Origin: Alphaproteobacteria bacterium
GTDB taxonomy: Bacteria > Pseudomonadota > Alphaproteobacteria > Micavibrionales > Micavibrionaceae
DNA: 64,000 nucleotides
Assembly (NCBI GenBank): GCA_009995045.1
Contig: JAACQG010000013.1
Location: 606-64,605 of the forward strand
Reading direction: 5' to 3'
Under the pieces are notes generated by a model. It did no database searches, was not told the DNA's origin, and saw only the letters and a list, made by a program, of their open reading frames with translations. Positions 1-8,999 of this stretch are shown here, in pieces (the stretch's first letter is position 1; each line of letters begins with the position of its first letter). The position numbers were made by a program, and so were the translations under genes.

Positions 1-453
1 CACCATCTGGAAAAACCAGTCGGACATCACGGAATAGGATGAATTGTTATATACCTCCGCTGCCGCCGCTGTCTCCTGCACGCCTTCTTGGGCGACCATC
101 AATGCGCTCTCGGCTACGCTTGGCTCATAAAGGAATGAGAACGTACCCACAATGCCGTTAACGTCGACATACATGAGGTTGTACCCGATAAGGTAATACA
201 TGATCCCGGCAATCGAATAGAGCGCGACATTTTTCAAACAAATCGCCGCCGTATTTTGCGCCCGCACCAATCCGGCCTCTAACATGGCAAAACCCGCCGC
301 CATCCACATGACGAACGCGCCGCAAATGAGGAACATAAAGGTATTAAGGATAAAGGCTGTCTCCGCCGATACGCCAACATTCTGCGCATACGCCGCCGCT
401 CCGCCACCAATCAGCGCAAGCGTAAAAAACGAAAGAAGAGTTAAAATTCTCAT
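1..453 (-). CDS. amt: Ammonium transporter, N-terminal part (cut by window edge)
   Basis: About 151 codons are visible; the C-terminal two thirds lie beyond the left edge. I translated this strand directly. The protein begins MRILTLLSFF with a signal-peptide-like segment ending near AYAQ, as in periplasmic-out Amt proteins. The first membrane helix follows, with the Amt hallmark AAGFAMLEAGLVRAQN and then CLKNVALYSIAG. Amt/AmtB proteins are trimeric inner-membrane channels for ammonium. The gene lies directly downstream of a P-II gene on the same strand with a 47-bp gap, the classic glnK-amtB operon in which GlnK plugs the channel when nitrogen is plentiful. No sigma-54 promoter could be confirmed upstream of the pair. 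Confidence 0.93.
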   Translation of the reverse strand, partial: MRILTLLSFFTLALIGGGAAAYAQNVGVSAETAFILNTFMFLICGAFVMWMAAGFAMLEAGLVRAQNTAAICLKNVALYSIAGIMYYLIGYNLMYVDVNGIVGTFSFLYEPSVAESALMVAQEGVQETAAAAEVYNNSSYSVMSDWFFQMV

Positions 454-500
454 TGATATCTCCTGATGATATGATGGTTTACTGGTATAAAAATGACCGC

Positions 501-851
<351 letters not shown>

Positions 852-921
852 TTATCCTTTATTATTGCACTGCATATAACTATATATGAAAGCAAAGTGG
901 CACGGATTTCAAGGGATATAA

Positions 922-2136
922 ATGAAAAATGAAACGAAAAATTATGATGTGATCATTGTGGGCGGCGGCTTATCAGGGTTAACGCTCGCCTGTCTCTTGG
1001 GACAAAACAACATCAATGCGATCTGCATCGACCACGCCGATCCCAAAATTCAAAACACAGATTTGCGCACAACCGCAATTTCCTACGGTTCATCCAAGAT
1101 TCTCACCCGCGCCGGAATCTGGGATGAGATGCTCAAAACCGCAAGCCCCATCGAAGACATCCAAATTCTCGACGGCGATAGCCCGCTGCTCCTGCAATTC
1201 TTATCATCCGAAGTCAAAGACCGCGCATTCGGCTGGATCGTTGAAAACGCGCATTTGCGCAATGTCTTGTTAAAACAGGTCAAATCCCTAAAATCCTTCA
1301 CCCACCTCGCCCCCGCCAAAATCAGCGACTTTTCTGTCTCCGATAATCAGGCAAGCGTTACCCTTGATACGGGCGAAACGCTCTCCGCCAAACTCATCAT
1401 TGGCGCTGATGGCCGCGGTTCAACCCTGCGCCAATGGATGGACATCCCCACACGCCAGTGGAGCTATAACCAACGCGCTGTCATCTGCTGCGTGGCGCAT
1501 GAAAATCCGCATAACCAAATGGCGATCGAACATTTCTGGCCCGAAGGGCCGTTCGCCGTCCTCCCGATGAGCAATGCGATGCATGATGGTCAAAACCAGC
1601 ACCGCTCCTCCGTCGTTTTCACCGAACATGGCCCCGAAAAGCATTCCCTTATGCATTTCACAAATGAAGAATTCGAAATCGCTCTCAACGCCCGCTTCCC
1701 TGAAAGCTATGGCAAAGTCAGCATGATCGGCAAACGCGCGGCTTACCCGCTCAACCTCATCCACGCCACACGCTATATCGGCCCGCGCATGGCATTGGTC
1801 GCGGACGCCGCCCACGGCATCCATCCCATCGCAGGGCAGGGGCTTAATCTCGGCTTTCGCGATGTCGATAAAATCGCCGCCCTCCTGGGCGAGGCGCATA
1901 ATCATGACCAAGATTACGGCAGTGACCAATTGTTAAGCACATATCAATCCGCCCGCCGCTTTGACAATATAAGCATGGTCGCGGTCACTGACGGCCTTGT
2001 GCGTCTTTTCTCCAACAACCTCCCTCCCATCCGCCTTCTGCGGCGCACAGGGTTAAAGCTCGTCTCACGCCTGCGTCCCGCCAAACAGTTTTTTATGAAA
2101 CAAGCCATGGGCTATCATAATAAGAAAGAGCAATAA
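922..2136 (+). CDS. UbiH/UbiF/COQ6-family FAD-dependent hydroxylase (ubiquinone synthesis)
   Basis: This 404-residue flavoprotein has the three class A monooxygenase motifs. The dinucleotide-binding loop is VIIVGGGLSGL (residues 10-20), the DG motif is GADGRGSTLR (about 161-170), and the second FAD motif is ALVADAAHGIHPIAGQGLN in the last third. This pattern fits the UbiH/UbiF/UbiL/VisC family that hydroxylates the ubiquinone ring using O2. Which ring carbon it acts on cannot be told from sequence; alphaproteobacterial members are often broad. It is transcribed away from glnK, and its stop lies 1 bp before the start of the patatin-like gene, so the two are probably co-transcribed. Confidence 0.88.
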   Translation: MKNETKNYDVIIVGGGLSGLTLACLLGQNNINAICIDHADPKIQNTDLRTTAISYGSSKILTRAGIWDEMLKTASPIEDIQILDGDSPLLLQFLSSEVKDRAFGWIVENAHLRNVLLKQVKSLKSFTHLAPAKISDFSVSDNQASVTLDTGETLSAKLIIGADGRGSTLRQWMDIPTRQWSYNQRAVICCVAHENPHNQMAIEHFWPEGPFAVLPMSNAMHDGQNQHRSSVVFTEHGPEKHSLMHFTNEEFEIALNARFPESYGKVSMIGKRAAYPLNLIHATRYIGPRMALVADAAHGIHPIAGQGLNLGFRDVDKIAALLGEAHNHDQDYGSDQLLSTYQSARRFDNISMVAVTDGLVRLFSNNLPPIRLLRRTGLKLVSRLRPAKQFFMKQAMGYHNKKEQ

Positions 2137-2137
2137 A

Positions 2138-3226
2138 ATGGCCAAACCAAAATCCAAATCAAAACCCACCAAACAGCCACAGAAAAAAACCATTAACCTC
2201 GCCCTGCAAGGCGGCGGATCGCACGGCGCATATACATGGGGCGTGCTTGATTATCTCCTCGAAGATGACCGCCTCGATTTCGAAGGCGTCAGCGCAACCT
2301 CCGCCGGTGCAATGAACGCAGCCGCGCTCGCCTACGGAAAAGCCAAAGGTGGCGCACAAATGGGCCGTGAAACACTCGAAGAATTCTGGCGCGAAATCTC
2401 CAGAAGCGGTCAGGTCTTCAGCCCCGTCAAGCGCTCCGCCTTTGAGGTAAGCTCGGAAATGCACCCATTTATGCCCAATTGGAATATGGCAAATTCGGCA
2501 ATGTTTTCATTCTTTGAAAATTTCACACACGCCCTATCGCCCTATCAATTCAACCCGCTCAATCTCAACCCGCTCCGCGATGTTATCGAACGCACCATTG
2601 ATTTTGACCATGTGAATGCGTGTGATTGCATGCAATTATTCATCACCGCCACAAATGTACAAAAAGGAACCGCCAGAGTGTTCGAAAACGAAGACATTGA
2701 TATCGATGTCCTCCTCGCATCCGCCGCGCTGCCTTTCCTCTTTCACGCTGTCTCAATCAAAGATCATCATTATTGGGATGGCGGCTATATGGGCAATCCG
2801 TCCCTATGGCCTCTCTTTTATAAAGCCAAATCACGCGACATTTTAATGATCCACCTCAACCCGATCACCCGCGATGAAGTGCCCAGAGAATCCTACACGA
2901 TCGAAAACCGCATGAACGAAATCACATTCAACTCGTCCTTGCTTAAAGAGCTGCGCGCTATTGATTTTGTGAAAAAGCTGATCAATGAGGATATGCTCAA
3001 AGATGAATATAAAGACCAATATAAAGACATTCTCTTTCATGCCATCCGCGCCGATGATGTCATGTGCAACCTAACCATCGCCTCAAAATTCGATACAGAT
3101 TGGGGATTCTTGAGGGAATTACGCGACCTTGGCCGCGACCAAGCCAAAACATGGCTTGATGATCATTACGACGATATCGGCGAAAAGGGCAGTGTAGACA
3201 TCCAAAAAGACTATTTATCCGAATAA
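2138..3226 (+). CDS. Patatin-like phospholipase
   Basis: This 362-residue protein starts with a basic stretch (MAKPKSKSKPTKQ). It then has the patatin oxyanion-hole loop LALQGGGSHGAYTWGVLDYL (residues 21-40), the serine elbow SATSAGAMNA with nucleophile Ser55, and the catalytic Asp in YWDGGYMGN at about residue 214. These define the Ser-Asp dyad of patatin lipases, which hydrolyse acyl ester bonds in lipids. The usual G-x-S-x-G elbow reads A-T-S-A-G here, so the first glycine is alanine. No signal peptide is visible, so it is probably cytosolic or peripheral to the inner membrane. Substrate unknown. It follows the UbiH-like gene almost without a gap. Confidence 0.88.
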   Translation: MAKPKSKSKPTKQPQKKTINLALQGGGSHGAYTWGVLDYLLEDDRLDFEGVSATSAGAMNAAALAYGKAKGGAQMGRETLEEFWREISRSGQVFSPVKRSAFEVSSEMHPFMPNWNMANSAMFSFFENFTHALSPYQFNPLNLNPLRDVIERTIDFDHVNACDCMQLFITATNVQKGTARVFENEDIDIDVLLASAALPFLFHAVSIKDHHYWDGGYMGNPSLWPLFYKAKSRDILMIHLNPITRDEVPRESYTIENRMNEITFNSSLLKELRAIDFVKKLINEDMLKDEYKDQYKDILFHAIRADDVMCNLTIASKFDTDWGFLRELRDLGRDQAKTWLDDHYDDIGEKGSVDIQKDYLSE

Positions 3227-3231
3227 GACAT

Positions 3232-3260
3232 TTGACATGTGTATAAAACCCCGTTATAAA
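3232..3260 (+). promoter_or_regulatory. Sigma-70-type promoter for rpmH
   Basis: A perfect -35 TTGACA (3232-3237) is followed by a 17-bp spacer and a -10 TATAAA (3255-3260), about 57 bp before the rpmH start. It lies just after the patatin stop codon and is the best housekeeping promoter seen in the window. Seen in sequence; activity is inferred. Confidence 0.8.
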
Positions 3261-3316
3261 CCCCCTACTTTAAGAATTACTACTTGCAGAGGCGCTTTTT
3301 TAAAAGCGATTGAGAT

Positions 3317-3451
3317 ATGAAACGTACATTCCAACCAAGCAACCTTGTTCGCAAACGCCGCCACGGTTTCCGCTCACGTATGGCCACCAAAAACGGTCGC
3401 CACATTTTGGCACGCCGCCGCGCAAAAGGCCGCAAGTCTCTTAGCGCCTAA
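3317..3451 (+). CDS. rpmH: 50S ribosomal protein L34
   Basis: This 44-residue basic protein has the L34 pattern throughout: [20 protein letters not shown] at the start, then [19 protein letters not shown] and a short SLSA tail. L34 is a small component of the large ribosomal subunit. The gene is too short for a 60-residue cut-off, but it is complete from ATG to TAA. It has its own strong promoter upstream and a terminator-like hairpin 25 bp downstream, before rnpA. This is a common arrangement that lets the ribosomal protein be made in much larger amount than the RNase P protein. Confidence 0.97.
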   Translation: MKRTFQPSNLVRKRRHGFRSRMATKNGRHILARRRAKGRKSLSA

Positions 3452-3475
3452 TTAAGCCGCTAACATAGTTGAACG

Positions 3476-3507
3476 AGGCGCAGCTTGCAAAAGCATGCGC
3501 CTTTTTT
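3476..3507 (+). terminator. Terminator or attenuator between rpmH and rnpA
   Basis: The inverted repeat AGGCGCA (3476-3482) / TGCGCCT (3496-3502) has an inner GCTT/AAGC extension and is followed by a run of six T. This is a textbook intrinsic terminator on the plus strand. Since rnpA, yidD and yidC follow on the same strand, it probably acts as a partial terminator that lowers expression after rpmH. Confidence 0.75.
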
Positions 3508-3567
3508 ATATGGTGAATTGTGTTGACGTTGACAGCGCATTTCATATCTGGCCAAGGACCAAATTAA

Positions 3568-3933
3568 ATGCAAGCGAGCAAAGACCAACAAGCCACGCTG
3601 ATCCAAATTAAAAAACGCAGTGATTTTTTGAAAATCCAAAGCAAGGGCAAAAAATGGGTCTCTCACGGCCTCATCATCCAAACCATGCCCAATGAGGACG
3701 CTATAAAGCGCATTGGCTTTACCGTCACCAAACGCACCGACAAATCCGCCGTAAAACGCAACCGCATCAAACGCCGTCTGCGCGCCGCCGCCGCCGATAT
3801 CTTGCCGCAATCGGCAAAAAACGGTCACGACTACATTCTCGTTGGTCGCCCGCAAACACTCACCCGCCCCTATGACACCCTAAAAAATGACATCAAATGG
3901 TGCCTCGGCAAAATGGACTTGCTAGACCAATGA
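3568..3933 (+). CDS. rnpA: Ribonuclease P protein component
   Basis: This 121-residue basic protein has the RnpA core: the N-terminal LIQIKKRSDFLKIQSKGKKW segment, the IGFTVTKRTDKSAVKRNRIK stretch containing the RNR signature, and RRLRAAAADILP. It is the protein subunit that helps the M1 RNA cleave 5' leaders from pre-tRNAs. Length is normal. Its TGA stop overlaps the ATG of yidD in an ATGA arrangement. Two overlapping TTGAC sequences at 3523-3534 could be -35 elements of an internal promoter, but no convincing -10 is present. Confidence 0.96.
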   Translation: MQASKDQQATLIQIKKRSDFLKIQSKGKKWVSHGLIIQTMPNEDAIKRIGFTVTKRTDKSAVKRNRIKRRLRAAAADILPQSAKNGHDYILVGRPQTLTRPYDTLKNDIKWCLGKMDLLDQ

Positions 3934-4154
3934 AAGCCCTCCTCAAAGCTTTGATCAAAATCTACGCCGCGTGCGTGTCGCCATTTTTAGGGCGTAACTG
4001 CCGGTTTCAACCAAGCTGCTCGCTCTATGCGCATGACGCGATTGAAAAACATGGCGCATTAAAAGGCACTTGGCTGGCCATCAAACGCCTCTCGAAATGC
4101 CATCCATGGAACAAAAGCGACCCGATTGACCCAGTCCCCCCAAAGGCCAGTTAA
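3930..4154 (+). CDS. yidD: Membrane protein insertion efficiency factor
   Basis: This 74-residue protein starts MKALLKALIKIYAACVSPFL and has the YidD signature GRNCRFQPSCSLYAHDAIEKHG followed by W-L-A-I-K-R-L-S-K-C-H-P-W. YidD helps insert inner-membrane proteins alongside YidC. I chose the ATG at 3930, which overlaps the rnpA stop by 4 nt, over an upstream in-frame GTG because the family begins at this point and the overlap indicates translational coupling. Confidence 0.95.
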   Translation: MKALLKALIKIYAACVSPFLGRNCRFQPSCSLYAHDAIEKHGALKGTWLAIKRLSKCHPWNKSDPIDPVPPKAS

Positions 4155-4236
4155 GAAACGCCATTGATCCCCCTGATTGCATCGGCTATAAACGCACAGC
4201 ATTAGAAAAAATAATAATTAAAGGCGTAAGATCGAT

Positions 4237-6198
4237 ATGTTCGACAAGAACAACCACAACAATCCGAACAACAAAAATGCAATGCACCCCGAAGATATGC
4301 GAAACATGTTCATCTTCTTCGCCATCGCTGCTGTCTTATATTTCGCCTATAATTTCTACGTGATCGGCCCGCAAAAAGAAGCCATGCTGATTGCACAAAA
4401 GAAACAAGCCGAAATCGCCGCAAACCCACAAAGCCCCGAAGCCGTTAAGCTCGCACAAATCAAAAACCCGATAGAGCGTGACGAAGCCATAAAAAGCGAA
4501 CAACGCATCCAAATCGACAACGGCAGCGTCCACGGCAGCATCACAACCAAAGGCGCACGCCTTGATGATATCGAACTCAGCCACTACCACACCACTTTAG
4601 GCGGCAGTGAAGATGTCGCGGTATTATCACCCGCCAAAACAAAATTCCCCCGCCACGTCGAATATGGCTGGGCATCATCAGATGACCAAATCAAACTGCC
4701 TAATAAAGACACAATCTGGCAAGTGAGCGGCAACGCGGACCTCACCAAAGACACGCCTGTCACTTTGACATGGAGCAACGGCCAAGGCCTGACATTTGAA
4801 CGCACATTCTCGCTGGATGACAAATACCTCTTCACCATCACGCAAAATGTCTCAAACCAATCTGGAAAATCCGTCACACTCTATCCCTACGGCCTTGTCT
4901 CACAACAAGGAAAACCACCAAATTTTGCTGGGACTTGGATATCGCATGAAGGGCCATTGGGCTATGTCGGCGATGAAATGAAAGAGCCAAGCTACAACTC
5001 TTTACGCAAAGACACTAAAGAAGCCTCTAGCGCCAACCAGGGCTGGATCGGCATTACCGATAAATACTGGCTCACCGCGTTAATTCCCCCACAAGGACAG
5101 GACGTAAAATACAGCTTTAGCTATGCGGGTACACGCAAAGACCCCGACAATATCGGTCGTTTCCAATCCGATTTCCTCGGCGCGCCCATGACATTAACCG
5201 CGGGCACATCAAGCGCGGTTCAAAGCCGTCTTTTCGTCGGCGCAAAAGAATACGCAACGCTCCAAGATTACGAGAAAAACGCGGATATCCCCAAATTTAA
5301 CCTCGCTGTTAATTTCGGAATGCTCTGGTTCATGTCAAAACCGTTCTTCTATATTCTCCACCACGCAGGCGAGATCTTCGGCAACTTTGGCGCAGCCATC
5401 ATCTTCCTTACGATATTAATTCGTGGCGCCGTCTTCCCGCTGACCAATTTGTCATACAAATCTTTCGCAGGGATGAAAAAGGTAAACCCGCAAATTGTTG
5501 AATTGCGTAAAGAACTCAAAGACGACAAACAAAAATTACAGGCAGAATTAATCAAGCTGTATCAAAAAGAAGGCGTAAACCCCATGTCGGGCTGTTTGCC
5601 AATCTTGCTACAGATCCCGATTTTCTTCGCGCTCTATCGCGTCTTGTTTGTGACTATCGAAATGCGTCACGCGCCATTCGTTGGCTGGATCAAAGATTTG
5701 TCCGCCCCCGACCCAACAAGCATTTTCAACCTCTTCGGCCTCATCCCATGGGATCCGCCAGCTGTCCTCATGATCGGTGTATGGCCATGTCTCATGCTTG
5801 TTGCAATGGTCATGCAAAAGAACCTCAACCCACCACCCCAAGATAAACTCCAAAAAGATATGGCAACCTTTATGCCGTTCTTCTTCGCGTTCATCATGGC
5901 AAAATTCGCGGCGGGTCTTGTGATCTATTGGACATTCTCTGCGCTGATTGGCGTGCTTCAGCAAATCATCATCATGAAACGCATGAATGTGCCAATCCAC
6001 CTCTTCGGTGAAACAAAAGAAGAGGAAGAATTGGACGATCAAATTGATGATGGCCCCGCTGTTCATCCGCTGGCACAAATGGCCGAAGATGAATTCGAAG
6101 ACGCTTTAGGTCTCGATGATGGTGATGGTCAGCCGACAAAACCAATCAAGCCCCCGAAGCCTAAAACGAAACCCAAAAAGAGCAAAAAGAAGAAATAA
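4237..6198 (+). CDS. yidC: Membrane protein insertase YidC
   Basis: This 653-residue protein follows the Gram-negative YidC plan. A short Asn-rich N-terminus is followed by a first membrane helix (about residues 25-42). Next comes a large periplasmic beta domain (about 70-360), then the Oxa1/Alb3 core of five helices (about 375-595), including MSGCLPILLQIPIFFALYRV and the final YWTFSALIGVLQQ helix. The tail is acidic and then Lys/Pro-rich (EEEELDDQ, then repeated KPKTKPKKSKKKK-like residues). That basic tail probably contacts the ribosome or lipids. YidC inserts membrane proteins alone or with SecYEG. It is followed after 2 bp by engB. Confidence 0.96.
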   Translation: MFDKNNHNNPNNKNAMHPEDMRNMFIFFAIAAVLYFAYNFYVIGPQKEAMLIAQKKQAEIAANPQSPEAVKLAQIKNPIERDEAIKSEQRIQIDNGSVHGSITTKGARLDDIELSHYHTTLGGSEDVAVLSPAKTKFPRHVEYGWASSDDQIKLPNKDTIWQVSGNADLTKDTPVTLTWSNGQGLTFERTFSLDDKYLFTITQNVSNQSGKSVTLYPYGLVSQQGKPPNFAGTWISHEGPLGYVGDEMKEPSYNSLRKDTKEASSANQGWIGITDKYWLTALIPPQGQDVKYSFSYAGTRKDPDNIGRFQSDFLGAPMTLTAGTSSAVQSRLFVGAKEYATLQDYEKNADIPKFNLAVNFGMLWFMSKPFFYILHHAGEIFGNFGAAIIFLTILIRGAVFPLTNLSYKSFAGMKKVNPQIVELRKELKDDKQKLQAELIKLYQKEGVNPMSGCLPILLQIPIFFALYRVLFVTIEMRHAPFVGWIKDLSAPDPTSIFNLFGLIPWDPPAVLMIGVWPCLMLVAMVMQKNLNPPPQDKLQKDMATFMPFFFAFIMAKFAAGLVIYWTFSALIGVLQQIIIMKRMNVPIHLFGETKEEEELDDQIDDGPAVHPLAQMAEDEFEDALGLDDGDGQPTKPIKPPKPKTKPKKSKKKK

Positions 6199-6200
6199 TA

Positions 6201-6833
6201 GTGGATCAGGAAATTACCCAAGCAGAACTAGAAGACGCGCGAAAGCTTTTCGCTGGCCCTTGTGACTTCATGCTGGGCGTCGCCTCTCTCGGTCAACTGC
6301 CCGAAAGCGCGCTCCCCGAAGTCGCATTCGCCGGGCGTTCTAACGTGGGTAAATCATCCCTGCTTAACGCGCTGACCAACCGTAAGACCTTGGCCAAAAC
6401 ATCCAACACCCCTGGTCGCACGCAACAGCTCAACTATTTCAACTTGGGCGAAAAACTCTACATCGTTGATATGCCTGGTTACGGCTACGCCAAAGTCTCC
6501 AAAGAACAGCGCGATGAATGGACACGCCTCGTATTCGATTATTTGCGCGGCCGACCCACTTTGCGCTGCGTCTTTATCCTGATCGACTCCCGCCACGGCC
6601 TAAAAGATTCCGACATCATGCTCATGGAAATGCTCGACGAAGCCGCGGTCACATACCGCATCCTTCTCACCAAAACCGATAAAAGCAAAACAGCAGAGCT
6701 AGATGCGCTCATGGCAAAAACACTTGCGGTAGTCAAAAAACATGCCGCCGCCTACCCGCATATTCACGCAACAAGCTCAATCAAAGGCTACGGCATGGCA
6801 GAGCTTAAAGCCATCATAAGTTCCTACGGCTAA
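6201..6833 (+). CDS. engB: Ribosome-biogenesis GTP-binding protein EngB (YihA/YsxC)
   Basis: This 210-residue small GTPase has G1 AGRSNVGKSS (about 44-53), G3 VDMPGYGYAKV (about 89-99), and G4 LLTKTDK near residue 156. The NTPGRTQQLNYF switch region is characteristic of EngB. The family is needed for late assembly of the large ribosomal subunit. The start is GTG at 6201, two bases after the yidC stop, pointing to translational coupling in the rpmH-rnpA-yidD-yidC-engB run. It ends 3 bp before the stop of a convergent gene. Confidence 0.95.
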   Translation: MDQEITQAELEDARKLFAGPCDFMLGVASLGQLPESALPEVAFAGRSNVGKSSLLNALTNRKTLAKTSNTPGRTQQLNYFNLGEKLYIVDMPGYGYAKVSKEQRDEWTRLVFDYLRGRPTLRCVFILIDSRHGLKDSDIMLMEMLDEAAVTYRILLTKTDKSKTAELDALMAKTLAVVKKHAAAYPHIHATSSIKGYGMAELKAIISSYG

Positions 6834-6836
6834 CGT

Positions 6837-7541
6837 TTACTGATCCAGCACAATTGTATAAAACCCATACGCATTTTGCGCTTGGTTTTCCACGCATAAA
6901 GAGCGCATCTCATGACAGTCTGCGCAAACTGGCGTGCCCGATGTTGCATCGGTGGTCAATTCAACATTCGACCCCGTGTAATATGAATCATCAATCATCA
7001 CCGCCCGGATGGAATCCGATAAAACGGGAATAACAGGCGACCCATTGATCTTTTCATTAATCTTCGCGCACACTTCACGCCTGATTTGATAGGCAACCAA
7101 AATGACATCATCCGCCGCGCTGCGTGTCCATTCTACATTATTAAATTGTCCCAAATACCAACCCGCAGATGGATCAGTAAGCACCTCACGAACCGCTTCT
7201 GGAGGCAAGCGCCCCTTGGTAATGCCGCCGCCCTCGGGATGGAATACCCGATTGGATCGCGCTTTTTGCGTGCCCATATTAAACGCGGCGTCACTCGGAT
7301 CGGTAAAGTCCAATTCATCAATTTTCGCCCCCGTAAAGACCATCTGATCAAGCGCCGATTTCACCTGCGCGGCGTAAGAAATAATCTGGGTCGCATAAAG
7401 CTCCGCCCGCGTATCAGGCAGCTCATTCATATCCCCCGTCCCCGATTGACGGGACAAAGTGAAGCTAAGCGCGGCAAACAGAACAATCGCAATCAAAACA
7501 TAAATCAGGGCATTACCGGATTCTTTACACGATTCTTTCAT
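6837..7541 (-). CDS. Unknown membrane-anchored protein with prepilin-like N-terminus
   Basis: I place the start at the ATG at 7541 because AAGGA lies 8 bases upstream; a longer frame exists. The product (234 residues) begins MKESCKESGNALIYVLIAIVLFAALSF. This is a short polar leader, a Gly, then a hydrophobic helix, which resembles type IV prepilin or pseudopilin N-termini. The Glu normally found five residues after the cleavage point is absent. The rest is soluble with several Cys, including PVCADCHEMRSLC near the C-terminus. I do not recognise the family. It stands alone, convergent with engB and divergent from rmuC, whose start lies about 55 bp away. Confidence 0.75.
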   Translation of the reverse strand: MKESCKESGNALIYVLIAIVLFAALSFTLSRQSGTGDMNELPDTRAELYATQIISYAAQVKSALDQMVFTGAKIDELDFTDPSDAAFNMGTQKARSNRVFHPEGGGITKGRLPPEAVREVLTDPSAGWYLGQFNNVEWTRSAADDVILVAYQIRREVCAKINEKINGSPVIPVLSDSIRAVMIDDSYYTGSNVELTTDATSGTPVCADCHEMRSLCVENQAQNAYGFYTIVLDQ

Positions 7542-7595
7542 TTGATGTTCCTTATTTGTTTTCATTTTTTGACAAGGGCTGTTAATCTGATAGCC

Positions 7596-8942
7596 ATGCA
7601 AAACATCTTAACCCAATTCACAGACTATAGCACCATCCTTCCCGTCACCATCGGCTTTGTCCTCGGCGGGCTTATCATCGGCATGATCTTTTTCTTATCA
7701 CGCCAGAGAATAACATTCGAAAACGGCGAATATAAAAAAGAAATTGAAGAGCTTAAAACACAACTCTCTGAAATATCAGATCAATATCACGACACAAAAA
7801 GCGACCTGATCCGCACACAGGCACAAAGAGACTCCCTAAAAGATCTCATGGAAAGCCGCAAAGAAGATCAAAAATCAATGGAGATGCGGTTCGAAAATCT
7901 CTCAAACAAGATATTCGAAGAAAAAACCAAAAAATTCAAAGAAGAATCGCAAGAAAATATCGGACAGCTCCTCAGCCCGCTAAGAGAGAAAATCAACGAC
8001 TTCCATAAAAAAGTAGACGAATCCTTCGGCAATCAGGCCAAAGAACAATTCTCTCTCAAAGAGCAGATCAAAAATATCGTCGATGTTCACGAAAAAATGA
8101 CCATCCAGACCGAAAGCCTCACCAAAGCTCTAAAAAGCGACAGCAAAGCGCAAGGCAATTGGGGCGAAATTATTTTAGAAAAAATATTACAAGATTCCGG
8201 CCTGCAAAAAGGGATCGATTACATCACTCAGGGCGCTGGCCTCGGCCTTAAACATCCCGAAACAGGCGGGCAGCTAAAGCCCGATATCGTTCTGCATTTG
8301 CCCGATGAAAAACATCTGGTCATTGATTCCAAAGTATCCCTCACCGCCTATGAACGCTTTTGCAGTGAAGAAGACGAAATCGCGCGAACGCAGGATTTAA
8401 AAAACTTCCTCGCCTCGGTACGCAAACACGTCACCGATCTGGAGCAACGCCGCTACCAAGACACTGAAAACCTCGGCACGCCCGAAATCGTCCTCATGTT
8501 CATGCCAATCGAGGGCGCTTTCATGCTCGCGTTGCAACAAGATCGCGATCTCCACCAATTCGCATGGGACAAAAAAGTAGCCATCGTCTGCCCATCAACC
8601 TTATTTGCGACGCTAAAGACAATTTCCTCGTTATGGCGCCTTGCAAAACAAAACCAAAACGCACAAGAAATCGCCGATAAAGGCGGTGCGCTCTACGATA
8701 AAGTCGCTGGATTTGTCGAAGATATGCAAACCCTTGGCCGCCAAATCACAACGGCGGAAAACACCTATAAGAAAACAATGAATAAACTCAGCGAAGGGCA
8801 AGGCAATATCCTGCGCCGCACCGAACAGCTGAAATCTCTGGGCGCAAAAACATCCAAAACCCTGCCCAATGAATATATCAATGATTTTGAAACAGACGAT
8901 CCCGATCAGGACCCTGATTCGCCAGCCATAGAGCAGCAGTAA
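7596..8942 (+). CDS. rmuC: DNA recombination protein RmuC
   Basis: The product is 448 residues from the ATG at 7596; a longer frame upstream is antisense to the neighbouring gene and is rejected. An N-terminal membrane helix (FVLGGLIIGMIFFLS) is followed by a long coiled coil (about 45-180). The RmuC nuclease-like domain then carries QGNWGEIILEKILQDSGL, KPDIVLHLPDEKHLVIDSKV and EGAFMLALQQD, all hallmarks of the family. RmuC restricts DNA inversions and rearrangements and has a restriction-endonuclease-like core. The D...DSK residues of that core are present. It is followed by def on the same strand. Confidence 0.94.
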   Translation: MQNILTQFTDYSTILPVTIGFVLGGLIIGMIFFLSRQRITFENGEYKKEIEELKTQLSEISDQYHDTKSDLIRTQAQRDSLKDLMESRKEDQKSMEMRFENLSNKIFEEKTKKFKEESQENIGQLLSPLREKINDFHKKVDESFGNQAKEQFSLKEQIKNIVDVHEKMTIQTESLTKALKSDSKAQGNWGEIILEKILQDSGLQKGIDYITQGAGLGLKHPETGGQLKPDIVLHLPDEKHLVIDSKVSLTAYERFCSEEDEIARTQDLKNFLASVRKHVTDLEQRRYQDTENLGTPEIVLMFMPIEGAFMLALQQDRDLHQFAWDKKVAIVCPSTLFATLKTISSLWRLAKQNQNAQEIADKGGALYDKVAGFVEDMQTLGRQITTAENTYKKTMNKLSEGQGNILRRTEQLKSLGAKTSKTLPNEYINDFETDDPDQDPDSPAIEQQ

Positions 8943-8999
8943 AAGAAGCGCGCATAAAGCTTTTCTTGACCAAAACGCACAATCACAGTAACAAAAAGC

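Noticed and set aside
1420-1929. Minus-strand open frame inside the UbiH-like gene
   Set aside because: It is the mirror of C-rich codons of a well-supported flavoprotein gene, with no family features of its own.
7086-7595. Longer RmuC reading frame starting 510 bases upstream
   Set aside because: The extra codons are antisense to the pilin-like gene and carry no RmuC features. The ATG at 7596 gives the normal membrane-anchor start.
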